The notes beneath the pieces are model-generated. The model had not been told where the DNA came from. It ran no database searches and was given only the letters and a program-made list of their open reading frames with translations. 64,000 nt of DNA from Maniola hyperantus (taxonomy: Eukaryota; Arthropoda; Insecta; Lepidoptera; Nymphalidae). Where the stretch lies: the NCBI RefSeq assembly GCF_902806685.2, contig NC_048546.1, positions 8,884,534 through 8,948,533 of the forward strand, read 5' to 3'. How positions within the stretch are numbered: the stretch's first letter is position 1; each line of letters opens with the position of its first letter. Both the position numbers and the translations under genes were made by a program. This document shows positions 55,917-64,000 of the stretch, one piece after another.

Positions 55917-56190
55917 TCGACAGTTTTGAATGAACAGTTAAAACTGACAAGAAAAACTGGAGTGTATAACGCGTAAAATTTAACTCCTCACGCGCCATTT
56001 TAACTTTATGTGTCAAATTTCATGTCAAAAGTACGATTTTAGTGATTATTTTCAAGGTGAACCGTACTTTTGACATGACAGTTGACCAATAGAGATAAAA
56101 TGGCGCTTGAGGAGTCATTTTGTTCGGACCATAGCACGGAAACTGTCACTTTGAAGTGTCAGTTAAAACTGTCAGGGAAAAGTGATCGTA
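55917..56190. mobile_element. Foldback MITE with GTCAAAAGTAC motif
   Basis: Inner arms ACTCCTCACGCGCCATTTTA...CATGTCAAAAGTACG (55983-56035) and CGTACTTTTGACATGACAG...AAATGGCGCTTGAGGAGT (56063-56115) pair. Outer AACAGTTAAAACTGAC repeats flank them on both sides. Confidence 0.7.
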
Positions 56191-57889
56191 TGTAACCGCC
56201 TTTAAGTAGGTTGCATCGTTATTTAGGTAGGTACAGGTGGATACCATTGCCGTCAAACTCAAGCTTATTAACAATTCATAAAAAGCCTAATGTCTTAACT
56301 TATAAACAAATCTAATATGAAATACAATATTTCCTCATAATTGATAGATATCGTATGACAACTGTATTAGGTGAGCTGTATAAAATATCAATATCAAAAC
56401 AAGTTATTTATGGTTTGCGTGAAAAATATGATAGTTAATTTTTTTGATTCCATTTGTGATTGTGTTACTTCTTGAATCTTGTTAGGTTTGTAATATGTAA
56501 ATCATCTCGGAGGTTAATGGACGTTGAACGGTATTGGATATTTTCTAAGTGTTAAGTTGACCGTTAACGAAATGATTCATTGCCGGTGCTAGAATAAACT
56601 GTGAGGGGTATTTGTTCAAACATTCTCACGCGTGGCCGACCGCGTGTCAATTGCTCGCCAAGAGTTTTGACACCTCTGCGTCTTGGTGGTGGGGTCAAGT
56701 CTCCTATTTTACGCCTCCCTACACCCGAGCGACTGAATAGTCGAGACAGCAGATCGAATACCACGTTAGGATCAATCCCGGCGCAGAAGGCTTAATTTGC
56801 AAATACTTTACTTAAATAAATAGCGACGTACCGCAGTCTCAAATTAAACAAGCGCTTCTTTATATTGAGAAAACTCTTTTCTTTTATATCTCTCTTTCTC
56901 TCTCTCATGAGAAGACTTTCAGAAGAGACGTCAAAGGGTCCAATCACTCGGGTCACCTGACCAAGTGAACTCGGCTTGATACTAATAAGTACCTACTCTG
57001 TGCTTAATATCTACAAAAATATATTTGGCATAGATGGGGATAGGGTAATATTTAAACGTGTTAGCAAAATTCATATTTTTTTGCTATCTGGTGCTTATGT
57101 TTGACAGTACTTAAGTCTTATACAAGTGTTGAAATCTCTGTTAACTTATCTGATGGCCGATATCGCTTAACTGATCTGCAGAGGTTGGTTGTATTTGAAG
57201 GTTCTGGCATACATACAAAGAATTATTTTGATATTTTCACTTTCGATCAATAGGTAGGTAAGTATGTGTCGCAAATGTGGCACTTACGAACATTTGCCTA
57301 TGTGTATCCTGATTTATTGTATTTGTCCAATACGTATGACGTCCCCACTCCACATGCTTTTACTTCGTCACTTAAATGTTATTGCTTGGCTTAACAGTTC
57401 AAACTCTCGAAGACAACATACCGGTAGGTTATTTAGTCATGCATGTTTACAAAATAGTTTAAATACTTAATGACAACTTTTAACGTCTAAAACTTTCTTT
57501 TATTTACGATACATTTTGTACACAATTTAACATAATAAAAATCTCTATCAACTTCTTGCTATACAGATCTTTAACATAATTAGATTTCCTCTGTAGGCTT
57601 ATTACAAAATAAAAACGATAATATAAAATAACCTTAAGATCTCCAATCGCGATATCAAGCTACCCGTCTATTCGATTCTCACATTCTGACCTGACTCGTC
57701 TCATTAAAAGGTGTCGTTTTATTTTCAAAAGGGTCAGCTGCCCGTTTTATCGACTCTATAAAGCCGTCCCGATCTTAGAGTTGATATGATAATTGTAATC
57801 CAATACATCACTATCTGCACCATCTGTCTGAACCCGCCTATTACTTCGTCCATATAACATGCTAGAAAGAGGAATAGCCAAGGAAATTA
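56191..57889. other. No gene seen; one GC-rich patch
   Basis: 56580-56790 is GC-rich and open on both strands (Arg-rich on the minus strand, with LTPPPRRRGVKTLGEQLTRG); it may be a transposon remnant but I cannot assign it. The rest is AT-rich. Confidence 0.35.
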
Positions 57890-58260
57890 ATACACCATAA
57901 GATTAGCGGCAACAAATCGCTCCACCTACGCGCAGCGTGCGAAATTACTACCTCCCACATTCCAATATTGTTGTTGTCACGTATGGGAGTGAAAAGTTTT
58001 CGTATGAGGAAGTTGTGGGTCGTTAACGGTGATGGATCAGCTTAGGCTGTTAAAACTGTACCTCGGGACGCGGGATTTGACGGGAATCGATTAAGTTTGA
58101 CAGTGTTCCCTCCGATTGTGCCGAGAGATCCTCGCCTGGTAATTACTGAACGCGGATATTGAACTGAGCGGGCTATTCCGCATGACATTCCAATAATGAA
58201 TTCTGTCTGACTTGACGTGACACGAACACCGCGGGAAAAATTAGTGCTTTTAATTTTAAT
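57890..58260. other. GC-richer island without recognisable repeats
   Basis: Includes CCTCGGGACGCGGGATTTG and GTGCCGAGAGATCCTCGCC. No coding frame. Candidate regulatory block. Confidence 0.22.
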
Positions 58261-58519
58261 TACTATGGACGAGGAATTATCTTCCGAGCTTTGAAAATGA
58301 TTTGATGTTTTAAACGACCATTTAAATCTAAATTAAGTATTATAATTTTCAACATTATCGAAAATTAAAATATAAAATCTAGATAGATCTATCTATATTA
58401 TCCGTTCTTTTATCTTAAATGTTCATTTTATTAGTCCATAGGACATTAATATTTATTTTAACACTGTAGAATATACTGATTTAAGTAGGTAAATGTAGGT
58501 TATCGTAAAAATAAATTAT

Positions 58520-58650
58520 TATTAATCATTATTATCGTCATCTCAACCCATTGCTGGCCCACTACTGAGCACGAGTGTTCTCTTATAAGAAGAGCCTAGA
58601 GCTCAGGGCCTTTAGGGCATAGTCTACCACACTGGTAGTAGGTACATAGT
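58520..58650 (+). repeat. ATCATCATC-type interspersed repeat, partial
   Basis: ATCATTATTATCGTCATCTC, CCCACTACTGAGCACGAGTG and TAGTCTACCACACTGG parallel the repeat at 1277. Confidence 0.5.
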
Positions 58651-58659
58651 ACAGATTAT

Positions 58660-58900
58660 TATCAATATACGCATGATTATAATTATTCCGGGTCACGAAT
58701 TGTTTTATCTTAATCAGTTTATTCTAGGCCCGCGCGAATAATTGATGATAGCCCAGCGGGGGCGCGACAAAGGGTCTCATTTAAAATAAATCGCGCAAGA
58801 GTGCGTCGCGCCAAGAAATTAGGCGGGGAATCTCCCGCCGCGAAAACTCCTCGTAAATAAGTGTTGCGGGTTGCTTTTGGATGTCGTAACTAAAGGTGGA
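58660..58900. other. GC-richer island without recognisable repeats
   Basis: CCCAGCGGGGGCGCGACAAAG and CGGGGAATCTCCCGCCGCG sit beside homeodomain-like AATTGATGA and TTTATT-type motifs. Candidate enhancer (inference). Confidence 0.22.
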
Positions 58901-59014
58901 GTTTAGCGCTCCACTGAGAAGATAAGCAACAGTGGAGTAGTTGGTAGAGTTACCTACATGAGATTTATTTTATAAGTAAGTATTATACAATAGTAATTGC
59001 TAGATTTTGCCCAC

Positions 59015-59275
59015 GAGTTTACCCGATGCCCGCGTGGATATGTTTTAAAAAACCGGTCAAGTGCGATTCGGATCCGCACACGAAGGGTTCCGTACCATCG
59101 TACAAGATATTATTTTAAAACTTGTATGTGCAACATTGCAAGTTAATTGTAACTGCGCTATCTATATATGTGTTTTTTAAAGTAATTTTTTCGTGAACAC
59201 ATTTTAACTTTTTTGTGATGTTACCACAAACCCACGGTTTTCGGATTTTTTCTGGGGACCAAAAAATTCTGCTAC
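59015..59275 (+). repeat. Family A stub followed by a CCGGTCAAGTGCGA-type repeat
   Basis: CCCGATGCCCGCGTGGATAT is a family A start cut after about 30 bp. AAAAAACCGGTCAAGTGCG then GCACACGAAGGGTTCCGTAC begins the second repeat, as at 20753. Confidence 0.55.
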
Positions 59276-59324
59276 TGCTTATTTTTTAACCCTACTTAAC
59301 AGTTAGCCGATCAACATTATAGTT

Positions 59325-59556
59325 AACTAGCTTATTCTCGCGACTTCGTCCGCGTGGACTACATACATTTCAAACCCTTATTTTACTCCCTTAGGGATTG
59401 AATTTTTAAAAATCCTTTCTTAGCAGATACCTACATCATAATAGCAATTGCTATCTGCATGCCAAATTTCAGCTTGATCCGTCCAGCAGTTTGAGTTGAG
59501 CGTTGATATATCAGTCAGTCAGTCAGGCAGTAGGCTTTTCCTTTTATATATATTAA
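59325..59556 (-). repeat. Repeat family B copy
   Basis: Reverse-strand copy: ACTAGCTTATTCTCGCGACT start, AATTTTTAAAAATCCTTTCT, GATCCGTCCAGCAGTTTGAG, TGATATATCAGTCAGTCAGT, end CCTTTTATATA. Confidence 0.75.
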
Positions 59557-59952
59557 ATTAACGTTATGTACGCTATAATTGTATGGGTTCGATGACTGTT
59601 TTGAATTTTCAATACTAAACAGTACATATATTAAAAGCGAATGTATTAATCCCAACGCCTCTGGGTATCTTCTGTGTAGACAAAGATCATAAAGCGGCGC
59701 GACTTTGATGAGAAATTTATTTCAAAGATACAATACCAACTGAAGACGAAATTATGTACCTTGCTCCGAAGATTAAACAGAGTATTGAGGAAATTAAGAC
59801 AGGTCGCTTTTGTTTGAGATCTTACCTATATTTGTTTGGATTTTGGAGATTATTAGAAAGTGTCAGTTTAAGGAAGATTGCGTTCGGCTTTTTTCTAAGC
59901 ACAAGGCAGATTGGGGTAGATTCAAAGCTAAGTAACGCGTAGTATTATCTTA
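59557..59952. other. No gene seen
   Basis: AT-rich; plus frame 59754-59942 without recognisable product. Confidence 0.35.
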
Positions 59953-60165
59953 AACTAGCGTATGGTCGCAACTCGCCATTTCGTTCGCGTACATAAATTT
60001 CAAACCCGTATTTTTACCCCTTTATGGGTTGAATTTTCAAAAATACTTTATAAGCGTATGTCTACCGACTTCATAATAGCCAAATTCCAGCCCAATTTGT
60101 CCAGTAGTTTGAACTGTGCGTTAATAGATCAGTTAGTCAGTCACCTTTTCCTTTTATATATTTAG
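59953..60165 (-). repeat. Repeat family B copy, diverged
   Basis: Reverse-strand copy: AACTAGCGTATGGTCGCAAC, TTTATGGGTTGAATTTTCAA, TTTGTCCAGTAGTTTGAACT, end CAGTCACCTTTTCCTTTTAT. Confidence 0.65.
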
Positions 60166-60582
60166 CTATTCCGAATTTCCGAAGTACCCTGCGAATTGGT
60201 TTAATGTAAAAAAATATATATTTTTTCCACACATACATATATAATATAGTGCATTATTAGTAATTAAGTTGTAAAATTCAGTATGCTTATAATTTTTTTT
60301 TGAAAAGAAGCATTATTACGCTTCGTCTCTTCGCCAAATTCTCTTAAACTTCGTTGTCTTATTCATGAAATGTGACCTTATCGCTTGTTGCGTGCAGCGT
60401 CAATGTTCAGAAACACATTCTTGTTGTACACTCATTTAAAGATTTAATTACTTGTATCTAAATTGGCTCGCGCTGTCATGTGGTCGTAAAGTCGCCTTGT
60501 TAATAAACCCGGCTTTATTTCTCCGCATACAACAAAGATGCCAGTCGAATCAATCTATCTTTACCTATATCTTCTTCTTTTA

Positions 60583-60980
60583 TACATATAAAAAGACTTG
60601 TCCTGAATGACTTACAGAATAAGCTGTCGATAGACAGCCTAAATTGCTAGGGCTTGAAGCTCTAGATTTTAATAGTAGGCTCCTTTTATTCCAAAGGCAA
60701 TCGCAAAAAGAGATTTTTGGAAATGTTCTCCCTAATGCGGTTAAAAGGTCCCTGAAAATCCTTAATTTTGCTAGTTAGGTATATAGTAATTGAGTTTTTG
60801 GTTAAAACTGAAGACAAAAGTATTTCAGGATTTTTGGAAATTTCACCCCCATTAGAGAACTTGAGAATTTGCACGTAGCCACCACGTAAGCACCACGCCC
60901 ACTAAATCTAAATCCATCGATAAAATTATTTGAACGGAATTTTAAGGACCTAAGTCCACGCGGATGAAGCTACTAGTTTT
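60583..60980 (+). repeat. Degraded family C-like repeat
   Basis: TACATATAAAAAGACTTGTC and CTGAATGACTTACAGAATAA begin it; CTAAGTCCACGCGGATGAAG (60951-60970) ends it. The minus frame 60686-60874 is a shadow. Confidence 0.45.
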
Positions 60981-61439
60981 TTATAACGTCTTGAAAGATT
61001 TTTACTGTAGAATATTAATATTATGTTTTTGTGGTTATATTTTGTAGGTACCTAAATTAATTGTAACTACCAATATGATAGGTAAAAATCATTACTCAGT
61101 TGTTTTTGTGTGCTTATACTTTTCATGTTATTTTTTTAAATCAAAAGATTCTGTAACAGAGTAAAGGATCCGAAACTAACGTCCAGTTACGAGTGCCTTG
61201 TCTGTTGGCCACCATTCTACTACAGTTCGGTGCTCTTTGTAGGAGCCATCTATTGTCAGCAGAAAAGTCTCATAGGATAGGTGGTCCTTGCTTACACCGC
61301 CTATATAATAGGCGGTGAACTTATAAATTTGATACTTCCGTTATTACGCGTGAATCCCTGTCATACGCCCATATAGAGAATATCAAGTCCCAGGATTTAT
61401 CACGCCATAGATTTGTCACTTTATAGTCATTGTCTTTTA
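60981..61439. other. No gene seen; short palindrome
   Basis: ACCGCCTATATAATAGGCGGT (about 61298-61318) is a perfect short palindrome apart from the centre. Otherwise nothing recognised. Confidence 0.4.
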
Positions 61440-61640
61440 CCAGCAGATTATCGCCAGCTTAAACTCGATCGCGACAGATTGAATTCGAATTTAACGTATC
61501 TCGATGCGCAGAGCAGGCGGTGCGTCTTGTAAACGCGATACTTCCGCCGGCGTTCGTGTGTGATCGTGCCTTTTACTATAATCGAATCGCTGCGACAAAG
61601 GGTTGTATAGAAATCTCAATTTTGCACAAGTGATCGGTAT
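61440..61640. other. GC-richer island without recognisable repeats
   Basis: GCGCAGAGCAGGCGGTGCG and CTTCCGCCGGCGTTCGTGTG stand in AT-rich DNA. Candidate regulatory block. Confidence 0.2.
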
Positions 61641-62026
61641 TTGCCTTGCCGTATTCCCCTTTTGTATTGCCGCCGTTTTTTACCAATGATGCCTTGAAAT
61701 GGGCACAGTTTTTACAAATTATCAAGGAACCCTAATAGGTTCTTTGATTTAAATAGCTATGTTATAAAAACAGTTGGTATGTAAACCATCACTTCAAAAA
61801 ATTAATCAAATAAAAAAATTGTGACAAGTGCATCCTGATATTTTTACATCATCTAACTATGGACCTCACTAGATCCCGACTAAGGTTGTGAGGTGACTAA
61901 ATCTTCTGTGCACAATTTCTAAACTAACGTCCAAAATTAACACTTAATCAATTTTGCCTGTATTAGTAAGTTAATTAGCAATGTTATTATATTTTGTCAA
62001 AAATTGTATGGTCTTTTTGGACTAAT
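61641..62026. other. No gene seen
   Basis: AT-rich. GCACAATTTCTAAACTAACG at about 61910 resembles sequence inside the 180-bp element at 39794, so part of this may be the same repeat family. Confidence 0.35.
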
Positions 62027-62100
62027 AACAATGTTGAGCAACTTATCGACAGAGCACAGATTTCTATCTGTGATCTGTCGATAAGTTACTCAACATTGTT
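62027..62100. repeat. 74-nt hairpin with 35-bp stem
   Basis: AACAATGTTGAGCAACTTAT then CGACAGAGCACAGAT pairs with the reverse complement ending at 62100, with two mismatches in 35 bp and a 4-nt loop (TTCT). The size is like an insect pre-miRNA, but the near-perfect stem and tiny loop fit a transposon palindrome better. Confidence 0.75.
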
Positions 62101-63127
62101 ACTCATTTCGGTCTTGAATCAACAGGTCTAAATCTAGTGTTATCCTTTACTCCAGGGTGCATTATGAATAGGACAACTAATAAACCTAGACTATTTGATG
62201 TAATTACGCTTTCTGATTCAACAGCGAGTAATTGCTGTGTATTATTTATTTGAACCGTCTTCCCATATTTAACATCGGTTAAAATTGTGGCATTTAAAGT
62301 GCTGTTTGTATTAGAATCATCATCGTGCCTGAGTGATTCATATTAAATCGTTTTTGATTACGTAATGAAGACTCGGTCAAATTTTCATTTTTCACTGTCT
62401 TAATCGTTAGTATTTTGTGTGTGATGTAAAAATATATCTTTGGTATGATCCTCTACTCCATATATTTTAATTGTTTGTTCATGTAATGATTTTTTGCTGG
62501 ACCAATTAATATGAAGCTTTCTTTATCGGTCCAGCTATAAGGCTTAATACGGCATGCACTTTTTAATCTAAATCAGTCAGCTATAGAAGTCGAGATACTC
62601 TTGATTCAAATTGTAAATGGACTGAAGGTAGAAGCTTTTTATCATTTTCTACGAGGACATTTTTATGATCATTGGCTTTTTGAATATTTAACCCTAAAAT
62701 AACATACCTACCTTTTTAAACCACTTCTAAGTTTTTCTTCGCGATCAATCGCATACGGTTCCAGTCAATTTAAAAATAACAAAAGGGTATAAGTAATACG
62801 AATCGTTCTTCGCAGCGCAGCGGTACGGTTATTGAATAAAAACAGAATGATTCCCACTCACCCCTGCTGGCTAAAGGTTTTTATAACCCGTGAAATGCAG
62901 GTATAGAAATTATACACTTATGTTATTGTTAGTTTTTTAGGGTATCTCGTTTAGGCGTTATTTTAAAATTATGTCGATAAAAGAAGTTTTGAAAAGTTCA
63001 CCTGTTGCTTTAATGGTGAATTCTATTTAACCACAGATGACGTTTTTTTTCCAGAAAACATTTTATTCACATTTGTCGGAGTCGTAGTTTTATTAAAAAC
63101 TATGTGATGACCGCAACATCGTGTGTG
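62101..63127. other. No gene seen
   Basis: AT-rich. CTAAATCTAGTGTTATCCTT at 62128 resembles the reverse strand of the 180-bp element's interior (AAGGATAGCACATAGATTTAG). No coding evidence. Confidence 0.35.
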
Positions 63128-63330
63128 TAAGATTAGGTTTTTTAAAAGTTCCGTTGGAACGGTTTGATTTTCCGAGACAAATAGTAGGTAGGTATGTCTA
63201 TGTCCTTTACCAAGATGCAAGCTATATACCAAATATATCGATGCGTAAAAACGATTAAACGAATGGGTCATGAAAAGCCAGCAGACTTATTGCTCGCAGA
63301 TACTTTTGCATTTATAATATTAAGTATGAG
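63128..63330 (+). repeat. Repeat family A copy, diverged
   Basis: GTTCCGTTGGAACGGTTTG, CAAGATGCAAGCTATATACC, GAATGGGTCATGAAAAGCCA, end TTATAATATTAAGTATGAG. The minus-strand 82-codon frame is a shadow. Confidence 0.65.
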
Positions 63331-64000
63331 TAAAATAAAATCAAAAAAGTGTGATGTACCGTAAATAGCATCATTTCAGCGCCTTATTGCTAGAAGATCC
63401 TGTTGGAATACCACAATAATCTAGGAAGAGTGTTATATTTAATTGAACTTAATATCTAAGTCACTTACTATTATAGCCCATAATAGAGCAGCACAGTAAT
63501 AAAATACTTTAATATAATGTATGCAGTAAAAGCACGGGCTCACATAGACAATTTCACGCGCGCTTACCTAATGTTTGCCGAGCGATTTGCCGCCAGCCAT
63601 AACTGCTATGGACAGCTATTTTTTCCGCCAGCGTGTCTTTCGCACACTCCAGGGACCTTTAAAATCACTGATAACTAACATTGAGTAAATCGGTTAAATA
63701 CTGTATCTTTATACAGAGAAACTTCCAATGTATCGCCGGCTTTTTATGCGCCTCTTGCATATCGTAGTTTCTTTAAAGAACACCGGAGATGAAAGTTGCT
63801 CCACAATTTGCTTGTGTTAAGTTACCTAGAATAGTGGAAAGTTATATTAAAGTGGACTAGATTGTGAGGAAATTCTCAGTAAATTCATGTTGGCCCAACG
63901 CGTGTGGCGAGTGTTGGCCAATGTTTAGACGCTTTTTATGAATTACGCTAAAATGATTCGATGTGTATGAGCATTGAGCACCTAACAGCAGCCGGTGAAA
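63331..64000. other. No confirmed gene
   Basis: AT-rich with a GC-richer patch at 63555-63660, where the minus strand is open for about 27 codons before GTAAGC. This is too little to call an exon. Confidence 0.35.

Noticed and set aside
63555..63660. Minus-strand exon ending at GTAAGC
   Set aside because: Only about 27 codons open, with an internal palindrome CCATAACTGCTATGG; too weak to call.

Overview
This 64-kb window is AT-rich insect DNA, almost certainly from a moth or butterfly (Lepidoptera). Two things point there. The only full-length gene is a Toll-family receptor whose sequence follows insect Toll-8/Tollo along its whole length. The rest of the window is packed with short interspersed repeats of kinds I recognise from lepidopteran genomes: repeats opening near GATGCCCGCGACTTCGTCC and closing near ATTAGTATGGAT (family A below), repeats opening with TGACTGACTGATCTATCAAC (family B), the related TCCTGACTCACTGACTGA group (family C), tRNA-headed SINEs, LINE tails and many foldback MITEs. 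I saw no bacterial operons, CRISPR arrays, phage genes or rRNA.

Layout. 1-24 kb: gene-poor DNA with family A and B repeats, two LINE reverse-transcriptase fragments (about 15.0 and 19.8-20.2 kb), a LINE 3' tail (17.9 kb), a small TA-flanked mariner-type MITE (19.1 kb) and several foldback elements. 24.4 kb: one short, well-formed candidate coding exon on the minus strand, family unknown. 26.3-30.9 kb: the intronless Tollo gene on the minus strand, with 3' UTR and candidate poly(A) signal, a 5' leader holding three short upstream ORFs, and a candidate initiator-type core promoter at about 30.89 kb. 31-64 kb: no confident host gene; a GC-rich foldback MITE family (terminal motif GTACGCGACAGG) with at least seven full or partial copies, a 0.4-kb near-continuous hairpin at 39.07-39.48 kb, a 180-bp element with perfect 40-bp arms at 39.8 kb, tRNA-headed SINEs at 48.2 and 53.8 kb, a TATA box followed by donor and acceptor splice signals at 46.76-47.36 kb, and two protein-like ORFs of unknown origin at 53.3 and 54.9 kb.

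Biology. Tollo is a single-pass cell-surface receptor with leucine-rich-repeat ectodomain and cytoplasmic TIR domain; in flies this class works in epithelial planar polarity, neuronal glycosylation signalling and modulation of epithelial immunity. The long gene-poor flanks contain several islands of GC-richer DNA without recognisable repeats. These are plausible enhancers of a developmentally patterned gene, but that is inference. I did not find a convincing new multi-gene system. The most unusual structures are the long hairpin at 39.1-39.5 kb, the nested transposon insertions, and the orphan coding-like pieces at 24.4 and 54.9 kb. Repeat assignments rest on recognition by eye and on comparison between copies inside the window; exact ends are approximate unless a terminal inverted repeat is stated.
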